DNA of 64,000 nt from Rossellomorea marisflavi (GTDB taxonomy: Bacteria; Bacillota; Bacilli; Bacillales; Bacillaceae_B): the NCBI RefSeq assembly GCF_022170785.1, contig NZ_CP081870.1, forward strand, positions 2,158,001 through 2,222,000. Reading direction: 5' to 3'. The translations under genes were made by a program, and so were the position numbers. Each line of letters opens with the position of its first letter. Position 1 is the first letter of the stretch. This document shows positions 54,915 through 63,609 of the stretch, in pieces. The notes beneath the pieces were generated by a model that saw only the letters and a list, made by a program, of their open reading frames with translations, searched no databases and was not told the origin of the DNA.

Positions 54915-57080
54915 ATGAAGCATACAGAAATCATAAGCGAATGGCAGGATGCCCTTGATATGGAAATCCTTCAAATGAAAAAAAAGCAAAACGGGGGAAT
55001 AAGGGTTGAGAACGGTCGATGCATTAAGAAAGAAGAAGGGAGCTATGTTTATTGGTTTACCCTTCCTTATCCCCGTTCATTCCCAGAAGGCGGGTCCATT
55101 CAGCTGGAGTATCATCAGAAGAACCTCCAAGGGATCGTGATTTCATCGGAAGAAACGGAATGTATCATTGAAGTGGATGAATACCTGGGGGATATACTCA
55201 GTCTAGCCCGTATCATCTATGAGCCCTGGGAGCTGCTGGAGAAGCTGTGGCAGCGCTTGGAAGATGTCAAAGAACGCCATGGTAAATCTTCACGTGCACT
55301 CCGTACAATCGAGCCCTCCGAAGTGACGCATCACCCGCCGGGTAAGCATCTCCTGCATGAAGCCTACGTTAGAAGTAAATACAATGATGTGACATATATA
55401 TGGGGACCACCCGGTACGGGAAAGACCTACACACTCGCTCGGGTGGCCGCTTACCATTATACGGAAGGCAAAAAGATTCTCATCTTGTCACACAGCAATG
55501 CAGCCGTTGATGTATTAATAGAAGAAATGCATCATTTTTTAAAAGAAAATGATCGCTGGACCCCGGGTGAAGTCGTCCGTTACGGTCAAAATCGGAAATC
55601 ACTTTCTGCCGAAGCCCGTGACGTCAGCTTGACCCAGCTTCTCGAACTCCAAGATCCCAAGCTGTCAGAGGAGCGTGGGAAGGTAGAAAAATACCGAATG
55701 AAGCTGAAGAAAAAACTGACAAAGAAATTTTCCACTTATGACTCAGAACGCTTGAGTCGGCTTGAGATGCATTACCAAAAAATCAAGGAAAAGCTAAAAA
55801 GGAGGGAGGGGACGGTACTCGAAGAAGCAAGCGTCGTCGGGACCACCCTATCCAAGGCAGCCATCGACTCTTTAATCTATGATAATGAGTATGATCTGGT
55901 CATCGTTGACGAATCCAGCATGGCCTATATACCACAGCTCGCATTCGCTGCCACTTTGGGAAAGCGGATCATCATCTGTGGAGACTTCAAGCAGCTCCCG
56001 CCAATTTCCACATCATTTCATCCCCTTGTGAAAAAGTGGCTGAATGAGGATATATTCCACCGTTCAGGTGTAGCGAAGTTGATTGAAGCCGGTGGACACC
56101 ACCCCCAGCTACTTCTCCTGCCGGAACAGCGCAGGATGCACCCTAGCATCTCCTCATTTACCAATCGATACATTTATCATTCTCGGGTTTATGACCATCC
56201 TTCCGTAGCGGACGCCAGGGCTCCGATTGTCATGAAGCGTCCGTTCATGGGAGATGGGGGTATCTTGCTAGACGTTCCAGAAATATGTCAATGGGGATTG
56301 ACTCATAAAGGATCTCGGTGGAATCCGCTATCAGGGATCATCTCGATTTCCCTTGCCCTTGAAGCCATTAAAGATGGGGTGACTTCCCTCGGGATTGTTA
56401 CACCTTACAGGGCGCAGGCACAGTGGATCAAGATCCTTATTGAAGAAGGGATTTTGAGGGATTGGGAGGGTCCGGCTCTTCAACTATATGCCTCAACCGT
56501 TCACGGATTTCAAGGATCAGAGAACGATATGATGATTTTTGATGTAGTGGACGGACCGAATCACGAACGTCCTGGACGACTGCTGACAGGGAAATCGAGT
56601 GATCGTCTGGTGAATGTAGCCGTAACGAGAGCAAGGGGGAAATTCATCCTGATGGGAGATCACGGCTTCATGAAGAGAAAAGTGGGCAAGTCCATGCCCC
56701 TGCGACAGCTGATCGACCATTTGGAAACCACAGGGAGGAACACAGCGTTTCAAGAAATAGAACCGGTTTCTGCCAAGCGCATCAAATGGTTTGCCCGTGA
56801 AGATGAAATGAAGCTAGTAAAGGACATCGCTTCTTCAAAGAGCTCGATCCACGTCTTTATCAGGGACCAACAAAAAATCCCGACAAGCATCATGACCCTC
56901 CTCCAGGCAGCCAGCCGTACAATTAAAGTCACGTTCGATGACCATATTGGAGGGACCTCCCTGATCATTGATCAAAAGATATTATGGATCAACCCGTTTG
57001 AACAAGTGGCGTTTCCATATCATTTGCGACTCTTTTCAAAGGCCATATGTACCCGATATCTGGAATTGAACAGCGAGTGA
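54915..57080 (+). CDS. superfamily 1 helicase with PLD-like C-terminus
   Basis: A 721-residue protein of the DNA2/NAM7/Upf1-like helicase group. An N-terminal beta domain (about 1-130) precedes Walker A GPPGTGKT (164-171). Then come HSNAAVDVL (motif Ia), a charged coiled segment (about 255-300), Walker B DLVIVDESSM, GDFKQLPPIS (motif III), STVHGFQGSENDMMIFD (motif V) and VNVAVTRARGKFILMGD (motif VI). The last 100 residues contain IASSKSSIHVFIRDQQ and SLIIDQKILWINPF, which look like half a phospholipase D domain lacking the His and Lys of HxK. RNA or DNA unwinding is expected. AAGGGG precedes ATG 54915. It stands alone. Confidence 0.82.
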   Translation: MKHTEIISEWQDALDMEILQMKKKQNGGIRVENGRCIKKEEGSYVYWFTLPYPRSFPEGGSIQLEYHQKNLQGIVISSEETECIIEVDEYLGDILSLARIIYEPWELLEKLWQRLEDVKERHGKSSRALRTIEPSEVTHHPPGKHLLHEAYVRSKYNDVTYIWGPPGTGKTYTLARVAAYHYTEGKKILILSHSNAAVDVLIEEMHHFLKENDRWTPGEVVRYGQNRKSLSAEARDVSLTQLLELQDPKLSEERGKVEKYRMKLKKKLTKKFSTYDSERLSRLEMHYQKIKEKLKRREGTVLEEASVVGTTLSKAAIDSLIYDNEYDLVIVDESSMAYIPQLAFAATLGKRIIICGDFKQLPPISTSFHPLVKKWLNEDIFHRSGVAKLIEAGGHHPQLLLLPEQRRMHPSISSFTNRYIYHSRVYDHPSVADARAPIVMKRPFMGDGGILLDVPEICQWGLTHKGSRWNPLSGIISISLALEAIKDGVTSLGIVTPYRAQAQWIKILIEEGILRDWEGPALQLYASTVHGFQGSENDMMIFDVVDGPNHERPGRLLTGKSSDRLVNVAVTRARGKFILMGDHGFMKRKVGKSMPLRQLIDHLETTGRNTAFQEIEPVSAKRIKWFAREDEMKLVKDIASSKSSIHVFIRDQQKIPTSIMTLLQAASRTIKVTFDDHIGGTSLIIDQKILWINPFEQVAFPYHLRLFSKAICTRYLELNSE

Positions 57081-57115
57081 AAAACGATCAGGACATGGAG
57101 TCCTGATCGTTTTTG
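57080..57115. terminator. bidirectional terminator
   Basis: AAAACGATCAGGAC (57081-57094) pairs perfectly with GTCCTGATCGTTTT (57100-57113). It ends the helicase gene and the convergent Hsp20-like gene. Confidence 0.92.
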
Positions 57116-57486
57116 CAATCAATGATATAGCGATCCTGAGTGAAGGATCCGGACTGTTTCTTGAAGATCATAATTTCGATGGAAAGGTGTCCAACAGTGT
57201 ATGAAATAGGATGGTGATCCAAAGAAAATGGAAAGGTCACCGACCGCTTGCATTTCCTATCCTTCAGGTTGAGGATAATATGGAGACGGTGACCCTCTTT
57301 CATAATGATCACGGCCTCCGGTTGTATGTGTTCAGTATCGACTTCAAGGATAAAGGATGCCGTTGATTCGAAGAACTCCAAACGGAATTCCTTTTCATCA
57401 AGCTGCGCATTGACAGGATCGAGGAACCAGCTCTTCATGTCCTCTTCCCAGCTTTCAAGGCGAAAATCCTCTTTTTCCTTCCCCAT
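57088..57486 (-). CDS. Hsp20/alpha-crystallin-like protein
   Basis: A 132-residue protein with an N-terminal Trp-containing segment (WEEDMKSWFLDP) and a central beta domain starting FRLEFFESTASFILEVDTEHI, which fits the small heat-shock protein fold as seen in Bacillus spore-associated members (CotM/CotP/GerT type). The hallmark A-x-x-x-N-G-V-L is not clear, so the match is distant. ATG 57486 follows a G-rich stretch; a GTG at 57519 would add 11 residues. It lies next to sspP on the same strand, in keeping with a spore role, but this is inference. Confidence 0.5.
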   Translation of the reverse strand: MGKEKEDFRLESWEEDMKSWFLDPVNAQLDEKEFRLEFFESTASFILEVDTEHIQPEAVIIMKEGHRLHIILNLKDRKCKRSVTFPFSLDHHPISYTVGHLSIEIMIFKKQSGSFTQDRYIIDCKNDQDSMS

Positions 57487-57559
57487 GTGACTACGACCCC
57501 CACTGATCTCTTTCAGCACAGTATATTCGGGGCTTAAAGAAAAGGTGAGGAATCAGATA

Positions 57560-57584
57560 CAAGCCGGGCTTTGATGCCCGGCCT
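57560..57584 (-). terminator. sspP terminator
   Basis: GCCGGGC-ATCAAA-GCCCGGC on the minus strand (57582-57563), followed by TTG. It lies directly after the sspP stop codon. Confidence 0.75.
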
Positions 57585-57589
57585 GCTTG

Positions 57590-57727
57590 TTACATATCGT
57601 GATGCTGATTATGCTTTTGACGTGAATGGTTCCGATTTTTCACTTTGTGGGAACCACTTAATGGCTTGGGTTGTCCGGATTGTTCGGGAGCATTTTTCCT
57701 GATGTCTTTCGGTGTGTGTTTTTCCAT
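57590..57727 (-). CDS. sspP: small acid-soluble spore protein P
   Basis: A 45-residue spore core protein. The segments [23 protein letters not shown] and [14 protein letters not shown], ending HHDM, agree closely with B. subtilis SspP (CotL). AAGGAGG lies nine bases before ATG 57727; an earlier ATG at 57733 is only three bases from it. Expression in the forespore by sigma-G is expected from the family. In B. subtilis sspO and sspP stand together just before the aconitase gene; here the sspO position holds a different 26-codon frame. Confidence 0.92.
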   Translation of the reverse strand: MEKHTPKDIRKNAPEQSGQPKPLSGSHKVKNRNHSRQKHNQHHDM

Positions 57728-57842
57728 TTTCATATGCCTCCTTGATCCGAATGTTTATCTGTGAATGAAAAGGGTAGTGTATTGGTGTGAATTCCCTTTC
57801 ATCAATTGGTATTTCGTATAAGTGTACCGTTTTGCTTCTCGG

Positions 57843-57923
57843 TCAGCGGCTCAGTGGAGAGTTCTTCATGAATTCGGTGGCAATTGTGCCGCTAAAAATC
57901 TGTTCGGTTATTCTCATTCCCAT
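57843..57923 (-). CDS. 26-residue peptide at the sspO position
   Basis: A short frame starting MGMRITEQIFSGTIATEFMK and ending NSPLSR, with GGAGGTG five bases before the ATG at 57923. It lies on the same strand as sspP, about 115 bases upstream, where sspO would be expected. The sequence has no resemblance to SspO, which is Lys/Asn/Gln-rich. Between it and sspP a hairpin (TGAAAGGG with CCCTTTTCA) may separate transcripts. Role unknown; it could be a leader peptide or a remnant. Confidence 0.4.
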   Translation of the reverse strand: MGMRITEQIFSGTIATEFMKNSPLSR

Positions 57924-58093
57924 GAGAACACCTCCCATGTAATTAGAATGCCTCAATTGGGAAGCTTCTATTGAAGGGAAGAGCCACCATATTCATTTTT
58001 TCAGCATAATATTTTGAAGATGCCGACATGTTACGACACGGTGCAAATCCTTGATTTGACAATATTCTCACCGATAATGAAGAGTGTTGCATG

Positions 58094-58166
58094 TTTTTGA
58101 TAAGCAAAACTTATCAAAAACAATAACTTTATTGTTATTTACTTATGTAATCGCTTGTAATATGAT
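58094..58166 (+). promoter_or_regulatory. acnA promoter with CcpC box and cre-like site
   Basis: TTTACT (58138-58143) and TATGAT (58161-58166) are 17 bases apart. TTTTTGATAAG-CAAAA-CTTATCAAAAA (58094-58120) is a perfect 11-bp dyad containing ATAA-N7-TTAT, the CcpC pattern; a second ATAA/TTAT element lies at 58123-58138. ATGTAATCGCTTGTA (58145-58159) matches the cre consensus except at one position and lies between the promoter boxes. The remaining part of the gap (57961-58090) shows nothing I can name. Confidence 0.65.
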
Positions 58167-58245
58167 AATTAGTGTGAGAAAAGTTTGACCATTTTTACAG
58201 CTTTTCTGCGTCAAAGTACGCAAGCAGTCAGAGGGGGAACTAACT

Positions 58246-60957
58246 ATGGCAAAGAATGATGTATTCAATGCACGCACTTCATTTGAGCTTGATGGTAAAC
58301 GTTATCATTACTACCGTCTTAAAGCACTTGAAGAAGCAGGCGTGACAAAAATCAACCGCTTACCTTACAGCGTGAAAGTACTACTCGAATCCGTCCTGCG
58401 TCAATACGACGGACGTGTCATCAATCAAGAGCACATTGAAAACTTAGCGAACTGGGGATCTTCCGAAGTAAAGGATGCGGAAGTTCCATTCAAACCATCA
58501 CGCGTCATCCTTCAAGATTTCACGGGTGTACCGGCTGTTGTCGATCTTGCATCCCTGCGTAAAGCCATGGCTGACATCGGTGGCGATCCACAGAAGATCA
58601 ACCCGGAAATCCCGGTCGATCTCGTAATCGACCACTCTGTCCAAGTGGATCAGTATGGCACGGCTACAGCACTTAAAGCCAATATGGATCTTGAGTTTGA
58701 ACGTAATACAGAGCGTTACCAGTTCCTTAGCTGGGCTCAAAAAGCATTTGAAAACTATCGTGCCGTTCCACCGGCAACCGGGATCGTCCATCAGGTTAAC
58801 CTTGAGTACCTTGCTAGTGTAGTCCATGCCGTCGAAACAACGGAAGGCGACTTTGAAACGTATCCGGATACACTCGTAGGAACAGACTCCCATACGACCA
58901 TGATCAACGGAATCGGCGTTCTTGGCTGGGGTGTAGGAGGAATCGAGGCAGAAGCAGGTATGCTTGGTCAACCTTCATACTTCCCGATCCCAGAAGTCAT
59001 CGGTGTCAAATTCACAGGTGAACTTCCAAACGGTGCAACGGCAACAGACCTTGCCCTCAAAGTTACTCAGGTGCTCCGTCAAAAAGGTGTCGTAGGCAAA
59101 TTTGTTGAGTTCTTCGGACCAGGAGTTGCAACACTGCCTCTTGCAGACCGTGCAACCATTGCCAATATGGCTCCGGAATACGGTGCGACATGCGGATTCT
59201 TCCCTGTTGATTCCGAATCACTTGACTATATGCGTCTGACTGGTCGTGACGAAGCTCATATCTCCATGGTGGAAGAATACTTGAAGCAAAATGATATGTT
59301 CTTCACGCCTGAAAAAGAAGAGCCTACTTACACTGATGTAGTGGAACTTGATTTATCTACTGTAAGTGCGAACCTTTCAGGACCGAAACGTCCACAGGAT
59401 TTGATTCCGCTTGCTGATATGAAAGAAGCGTTCCATCAATCTGTAACGGCTAAAGAAGGTGTTCAAGGATTCGGTTTGGACCAAGCTGAATTCAAGAAGA
59501 CTGCAAAATATTCCACAGCTGAAGGCAAGGATGTCGAAATGCCGACAGGTGCCATCGGAATCGCTGCCATCACTTCTTGTACGAATACATCCAATCCATA
59601 CGTTATGCTTGGAGCGGGACTAGTGGCCAAGAAAGCCGTTGAACTCGGTATGAACGTTCCAGATTACGTCAAGACTTCCCTGGCACCAGGTTCAAAAGTC
59701 GTAACGGGATACTTGAGAGACTCCGGATTGCTTTCTTATCTTGAGGAAATTGGATTCAACCTGGTCGGATATGGTTGTACGACTTGTATCGGTAACTCCG
59801 GCCCACTTCGCCCTGAAATCGAGAAGGCCGTATCTGATGCAGACTTACTGTTGACTTCCGTCCTATCCGGAAACCGTAACTTTGAAGGACGGATCCATCC
59901 TCTTGTAAAAGCAAACTATCTTGCTTCGCCTCCACTTGTTGTGGCTTATGCACTAGCAGGTACAGTGGATATCGACCTTGAAAAAGATTCACTCGGAAAA
60001 GATAAAGACGGAAACGATGTCTTCTTCAACGATATCTGGCCTTCACAGGATGAAGTCAAAGATGTCGTGAAATCGACCGTAACACCTGAGCTTTTCCGCA
60101 GGGAATATGAGCACGTCTTCACAGAGAATGAGCGTTGGAATGAAATTCAGACAAGCAATGAGCCTCTATACAGCTTCGATGATAATTCGACGTATATTCA
60201 GAATCCGTCATTCTTTACGGGCCTTGCTCCAACGCCTGAAGCCATCCAAGGACTTGATGGTCTTCGCGTTGTAGGGAAGTTCGGAGATTCTGTTACAACT
60301 GACCATATCTCGCCTGCAGGCGCAATCGGCAAAGATACACCTGCCGGAAAATATCTTCGTGCCAATGGTGTAGAGCCTCGTGATTTCAACTCTTACGGTT
60401 CACGTCGTGGGAACCATGAGGTCATGATGCGCGGAACATTTGCGAATATCCGTATCCGTAACCAGATCGCTCCTGGTACAGAAGGTGGATTCACAACCTA
60501 CTGGCCTGAGGAAGAGATCATGCCGATCTATGATGCGTGCATGAAGTATCAAGAAGATGGCACAGGTCTTGCGATCCTTGCCGGTAAAGATTATGGCATG
60601 GGATCTTCACGTGACTGGGCAGCTAAAGGTACGAACCTTCTTGGCATCAAAACGGTCATCGCTGAAAGTTATGAGCGTATCCACCGTTCCAACCTTGTCA
60701 TGATGGGTGTCCTTCCGCTTCAATTCAAACAAGGCGAAAGTGCTGAAACCCTTGGATTGACAGGTAAGGAAGCCATCTCGGTAAATATCACCGATGGAGT
60801 CAAGCCTCGTGATATCCTTACAGTGACAGCAATCAAAGAAGATGGTACGAAAGTAGAATTCGACGTACTTGCTCGATTTGATTCTGATGTGGAAGTGGAT
60901 TACTACCGTCACGGTGGAATCCTGCAAATGGTCCTTCGCGGCAAGCTTCAATCATAA
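58246..60957 (+). CDS. acnA: aconitate hydratase AcnA
   Basis: A 903-residue [4Fe-4S] enzyme of the tricarboxylic acid cycle converting citrate to isocitrate; the Bacillus protein (CitB) also binds iron-responsive RNA elements when it lacks the cluster. Cluster ligands are Cys in [11 protein letters not shown] and two in [13 protein letters not shown]. Active-site segments [19 protein letters not shown] and [10 protein letters not shown] are intact. AGAGGGGG precedes the ATG. Control by CcpC (citrate) and CcpA is suggested by the sites upstream. A strong terminator follows. Confidence 0.97.
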   Translation: MAKNDVFNARTSFELDGKRYHYYRLKALEEAGVTKINRLPYSVKVLLESVLRQYDGRVINQEHIENLANWGSSEVKDAEVPFKPSRVILQDFTGVPAVVDLASLRKAMADIGGDPQKINPEIPVDLVIDHSVQVDQYGTATALKANMDLEFERNTERYQFLSWAQKAFENYRAVPPATGIVHQVNLEYLASVVHAVETTEGDFETYPDTLVGTDSHTTMINGIGVLGWGVGGIEAEAGMLGQPSYFPIPEVIGVKFTGELPNGATATDLALKVTQVLRQKGVVGKFVEFFGPGVATLPLADRATIANMAPEYGATCGFFPVDSESLDYMRLTGRDEAHISMVEEYLKQNDMFFTPEKEEPTYTDVVELDLSTVSANLSGPKRPQDLIPLADMKEAFHQSVTAKEGVQGFGLDQAEFKKTAKYSTAEGKDVEMPTGAIGIAAITSCTNTSNPYVMLGAGLVAKKAVELGMNVPDYVKTSLAPGSKVVTGYLRDSGLLSYLEEIGFNLVGYGCTTCIGNSGPLRPEIEKAVSDADLLLTSVLSGNRNFEGRIHPLVKANYLASPPLVVAYALAGTVDIDLEKDSLGKDKDGNDVFFNDIWPSQDEVKDVVKSTVTPELFRREYEHVFTENERWNEIQTSNEPLYSFDDNSTYIQNPSFFTGLAPTPEAIQGLDGLRVVGKFGDSVTTDHISPAGAIGKDTPAGKYLRANGVEPRDFNSYGSRRGNHEVMMRGTFANIRIRNQIAPGTEGGFTTYWPEEEIMPIYDACMKYQEDGTGLAILAGKDYGMGSSRDWAAKGTNLLGIKTVIAESYERIHRSNLVMMGVLPLQFKQGESAETLGLTGKEAISVNITDGVKPRDILTVTAIKEDGTKVEFDVLARFDSDVEVDYYRHGGILQMVLRGKLQS

Positions 60958-60965
60958 TTCAAATG

Positions 60966-60994
60966 AAAGCCCCCGTCCTGTACGGGGGCTTTTT
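60966..60994 (+). terminator. terminator
   Basis: AAAGCCCCCGT (60966-60976) pairs with ACGGGGGCTTT (60982-60992), followed by more T residues. It closes acnA. Confidence 0.92.
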
Positions 60995-61067
60995 GTATGC
61001 TTTTCCCCTCATATATATGGACATGCCTGCATAACGTTAGAAGAGGATGTCCATGGAGGGGATTAAA

Positions 61068-61640
61068 ATGAAATCATTTTTCGGTTTATTACTCATCGCC
61101 CTATTGGTTTACAGCCTATATGTTGAAAATCAATCCCGACCATCCGCCCTATTGGCAGAACAACAGGGATTCGATCAATTGATCGATATTGAAGAAGGTG
61201 ATCCGGGGGAGGTTCCGGTAGAGCATTATCCAGGACCGAACGTAGGGGACAGGGCGCTTGACTTTACACTAAAAACCACAGCAGGCAAGACGGTCACCTT
61301 ATCTGAATTACGCGGAAAAAAGGTGATCTTGAATTTTTGGGCCACGTGGTGCCCTCCTTGCAAGGATGAAATACCGATTTTTCAACAGTTTCATGATAAG
61401 CAGAAAGAAGACGTGACAATGCTGGCGGTCAACATCGATCCACAATACAATGTAAAACAGTACGAGGACAATATGGGAATCACATTTCCCGTCTTACTCG
61501 ATGAAGATGATAAAATCAACTCTGCCTACGATATTCTTACCGTTCCCACAACATTCATTATTGATGAAAAAGGCGTGATCATTCACAAGAAGGTCGGAGC
61601 CTTCACCTCTCTGGAGGAGTTGGAGAAAGCAACGGACTGA
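61068..61640 (+). CDS. yneN: membrane-anchored thioredoxin-like protein YneN
   Basis: A 190-residue TlpA/ResA-type thiol-disulfide oxidoreductase. An N-terminal membrane anchor (about residues 3-18) precedes an external linker and the thioredoxin domain with WATWCPPCKDE (active CxxC) and the cis-Pro in LTVPTTFIID. It probably reduces disulfides outside the cell. GGAGGGG precedes ATG 61068; ATG 61047 in the same frame lacks a proper site. Its place after acnA matches B. subtilis yneN. Confidence 0.88.
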   Translation: MKSFFGLLLIALLVYSLYVENQSRPSALLAEQQGFDQLIDIEEGDPGEVPVEHYPGPNVGDRALDFTLKTTAGKTVTLSELRGKKVILNFWATWCPPCKDEIPIFQQFHDKQKEDVTMLAVNIDPQYNVKQYEDNMGITFPVLLDEDDKINSAYDILTVPTTFIIDEKGVIIHKKVGAFTSLEELEKATD

Positions 61641-61658
61641 ACATGCCTTATGAAGTTT

Positions 61659-61687
61659 AAACAGTCTGATAATTGGCTATACTGTTT
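61659..61687. promoter_or_regulatory. inverted repeat over fbpB-like promoter
   Basis: AAACAGT-N15-ACTGTTT flanks CTGATAATTGG and the -10-like TATACT (61678-61683). TGATAAT is also one arm of a Fur box, but the other arm is poor. The repeat could bind a regulator of the following small gene. Confidence 0.4.
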
Positions 61688-61719
61688 ATACAACTTCATT
61701 GATGATAAGGCGGTGTACC

Positions 61720-61866
61720 ATGAGAAGACCAAGGAAAAGAAGCTTTACTGATTTAGTTAACGAAAATAAAAAGCAGCTGATGCTTGATCAGGATGCCATG
61801 AATGCCATTGAGGAACGAATCGATGCACGTTATGAGATCAAGCGTTCATTAGACAGAGCCGAGTAA
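61720..61866 (+). CDS. FbpB-like small basic protein
   Basis: A 48-residue protein beginning MRRPRKRSFTDLVNENKKQL, with an N-terminal basic cluster, the FTDLVNENK..L element and a helical, charged tail. This is the pattern of FbpB, the small Fur-regulated basic protein of Bacillus that helps the iron-sparing RNA FsrA act on target messages. AAGGCGGTG lies before the ATG. It stands beside acnA, itself an iron-sparing target in B. subtilis, which is suggestive. Similar FbpB-like paralogues without Fur control also exist. Confidence 0.65.
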   Translation: MRRPRKRSFTDLVNENKKQLMLDQDAMNAIEERIDARYEIKRSLDRAE

Positions 61867-61887
61867 CCATCGGCTTTTTATTTTTGT
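61857..61887 (+). terminator. terminator
   Basis: AGCCGA (61857-61862) pairs with TCGGCT (61870-61875), followed by TTTTATTTTT. The 5' arm overlaps the last codons of the FbpB-like gene. Confidence 0.8.
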
Positions 61888-61961
61888 CTTTTTCCTGCCA
61901 AAATTTTTGACTGTTTCGATCAAAAGGAATGGACAGACTAATGGGTAAGGAGGGGATTTTC

Positions 61962-62105
61962 ATGAGTAATCCAAAGCGCAACAGCAAACAGTTTGTTCCT
62001 AACCATATCGGTACCCAGCAGAGGGCTGCCGGAGGTAATAAAGGAAAACAGATGCAGGATACATCAGGTAAACATGCACAAGTGATTCAAACAAAGGGTG
62101 AGTAA
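61962..62105 (+). CDS. sspN: small acid-soluble spore protein N
   Basis: A 47-residue spore core protein. [20 protein letters not shown] and the Gly/Lys/Gln-rich remainder ([17 protein letters not shown]) agree with SspN. AAGGAGGGG precedes the ATG. It is followed by tlp after 22 bases, the same sspN-tlp pair as in B. subtilis, expected to be transcribed in the forespore. Confidence 0.92.
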   Translation: MSNPKRNSKQFVPNHIGTQQRAAGGNKGKQMQDTSGKHAQVIQTKGE

Positions 62106-62127
62106 AGCTAAAAAGGGGGAACTTGGT

Positions 62128-62337
62128 ATGAATCATCGTCCAGACGATCGACGTGACAACGCACAGAAGCTTCAGAGTATGGTCCAGAATACGCTGGAGA
62201 ACATCGATAAGGCTGAAGAATCCATGGCCTTTACAGACAGTGAGGAACAGCTCGAGTCCATTCGTCAGAAGAATGAAAGACGGAAGGAAAGTATCGAGTC
62301 ATTCCGTCAAGAAATCAAAGATGAATCGCAGTCATAA
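62128..62337 (+). CDS. tlp: small acid-soluble spore protein Tlp
   Basis: A 69-residue thioredoxin-like (by name only) spore protein: NHRPDDRRDNAQKLQSMVQN, then TLENIDKAEESMAFT, and a coiled charged tail. This matches the Tlp family. AAGGGGG lies before ATG 62128; an in-frame ATG-like start at 62098 overlaps sspN. It is co-transcribed with sspN and ends at a terminator. Confidence 0.92.
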   Translation: MNHRPDDRRDNAQKLQSMVQNTLENIDKAEESMAFTDSEEQLESIRQKNERRKESIESFRQEIKDESQS

Positions 62338-62376
62338 TAGAAAGCCACCCGTAGTTAACGGGTGGCTTTCTTTCTA
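62338..62376 (+). terminator. terminator
   Basis: GAAAGCCACCCG (62340-62351) pairs with CGGGTGGCTTTC (62359-62370), followed by T residues. Confidence 0.9.
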
Positions 62377-62446
62377 AGCACCACAATTCATTCCTTTCCC
62401 ATGTTATGTTAAAATGGGATGGACTTTAAAAAGAGGTGCTATTACT

Positions 62447-62869
62447 ATGCAGATATCAGAAAAAACCATTGAAGTACGCTATGCAGAAACGGACCAAATG
62501 GGTGTCGTGTATCACGCCAATTATCTCGTGTGGATGGAACTCGGCAGAACGAAACTCATTGAAGACCTGGGCTTTCAATATGTAGAGATGGAACAACAGG
62601 GAATCCTGTCTCCTGTCATCGACTTGAACGTCGCTTACAAGACACCAGTCAGATACGGGGAAAAAGCATTGATCAAAACATGGATTGAAGAATATGATGG
62701 CATTCGTGTTACATACGGATACGAAATCTATAATGGCGATAATAAGCTCGCCCTGAGCGGTGAGTCAAGACATGCTTGCGTCAAAAAAGAATCCTTCCGT
62801 CCGGTGTCTATTCGGAAGACGTTCCCGGAATGGCATGAAGCATACGAGAAGGCGAAGAAAAAGGGCTGA
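62447..62869 (+). CDS. yneP: acyl-CoA thioesterase YneP
   Basis: A 140-residue hot-dog-fold thioesterase of the YbgC/4-hydroxybenzoyl-CoA type. The signature VRYAETDQMGVVYHANYLVW contains the catalytic Asp. It hydrolyses short acyl-CoA esters; the physiological substrate is unknown. GAGGTG precedes ATG 62447; the frame from 62414 is not needed. Gene order tlp-yneP-yneQ-yneR is as in B. subtilis. Confidence 0.92.
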   Translation: MQISEKTIEVRYAETDQMGVVYHANYLVWMELGRTKLIEDLGFQYVEMEQQGILSPVIDLNVAYKTPVRYGEKALIKTWIEEYDGIRVTYGYEIYNGDNKLALSGESRHACVKKESFRPVSIRKTFPEWHEAYEKAKKKG

Positions 62870-62874
62870 TCGAT

Positions 62875-63180
62875 ATGGCCTTTGGCATCAACCGTTCAGA
62901 ACTGAACCAATGGAAAGCTCGGGTGGAACAAGGAGAAATCGCCTTTTTAACACACTATTGGCTGGATCCCCGATTCCCAAATGCAAAAACCGTCACGAAG
63001 GCGGGTTGCTCCAATTTGAACGCACTCATAGAGTGGGGGATAGGGTATGGTCTGAAGCCTGAATGGATCGATCATCGTCATAGCGGCTATCCCCATTTTG
63101 ACCTCCTTGGTGACAAACAACTGCAGGTTCTCCTGGCCGAAGGGCTAGAGGACCATATTGAACGGTTCCATATGAAATAA
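62875..63180 (+). CDS. yneQ: conserved protein YneQ
   Basis: A 101-residue protein starting AFGINRSELNQWKARVEQG, with THYWLDPRFPNAKTVTKAGC and a Trp/His-rich core (PEWIDHRHSGYPHFDLLG). This conserved Bacillus family has no known function. It follows yneP by five bases and is probably co-translated. No signal peptide or membrane helix is seen. Confidence 0.88.
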   Translation: MAFGINRSELNQWKARVEQGEIAFLTHYWLDPRFPNAKTVTKAGCSNLNALIEWGIGYGLKPEWIDHRHSGYPHFDLLGDKQLQVLLAEGLEDHIERFHMK

Positions 63181-63181
63181 G

Positions 63182-63216
63182 AAAAAGGCTGACCTTGAAG
63201 GCCAGCCTTTTTCTTA
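63182..63216. terminator. bidirectional terminator
   Basis: AAAAAGGCTG.CCTT (63183-63197) pairs with AAGG.CAGCCTTTTT (63199-63212). It stands between convergent yneQ and yneR. Confidence 0.88.
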
Positions 63217-63507
63217 TGCTTTTTTATATTCGTAAGCAGGTTCTTGTCTTTTTGAGTCAAACTCCACGAACAGGTCATGCCCGTCAAAGAACCATAGATC
63301 TCGTTCTTCAATGAAGAATGTCCGATCAGCCTTTTCCAACGTTTCCACTGCTTCAATCGGTTCTTCCTTGCTGACTCCGAGTGAGAAGCTATCATGCAAA
63401 GGACTGGATCCTCCGTATCGCACATAAAAGCGGACATACTCGCCTTCCTCTACGAGCATTTCGTCTTTAAACCAGGCAAGTGCTTCATCTGATAGATGTA
63501 TCTTCAT
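63214..63507 (-). CDS. yneR: HesB/YneR-like protein
   Basis: A 97-residue protein of the HesB-like (YneR/YqgS-type) subfamily of the A-type iron-sulfur carrier fold. KIHLSDEALAWFKDEM and VRFYVRYGG are characteristic, but the cysteines that bind clusters in IscA are absent, as is usual for this subfamily. A role in iron-sulfur assembly is therefore not certain. GGAG precedes the ATG at 63507. Its place opposite yneQ matches B. subtilis. Confidence 0.88.
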   Translation of the reverse strand: MKIHLSDEALAWFKDEMLVEEGEYVRFYVRYGGSSPLHDSFSLGVSKEEPIEAVETLEKADRTFFIEERDLWFFDGHDLFVEFDSKRQEPAYEYKKA

Positions 63508-63609
63508 CGACCGAGACTCCCTTCCTTATATGTATTCAACCTTCAGGTTCCCCCTTATTATAGCTTGAACAAAGGGAAACCACTAGTCATGCGCTCGTGT
63601 GCGTCCTTC

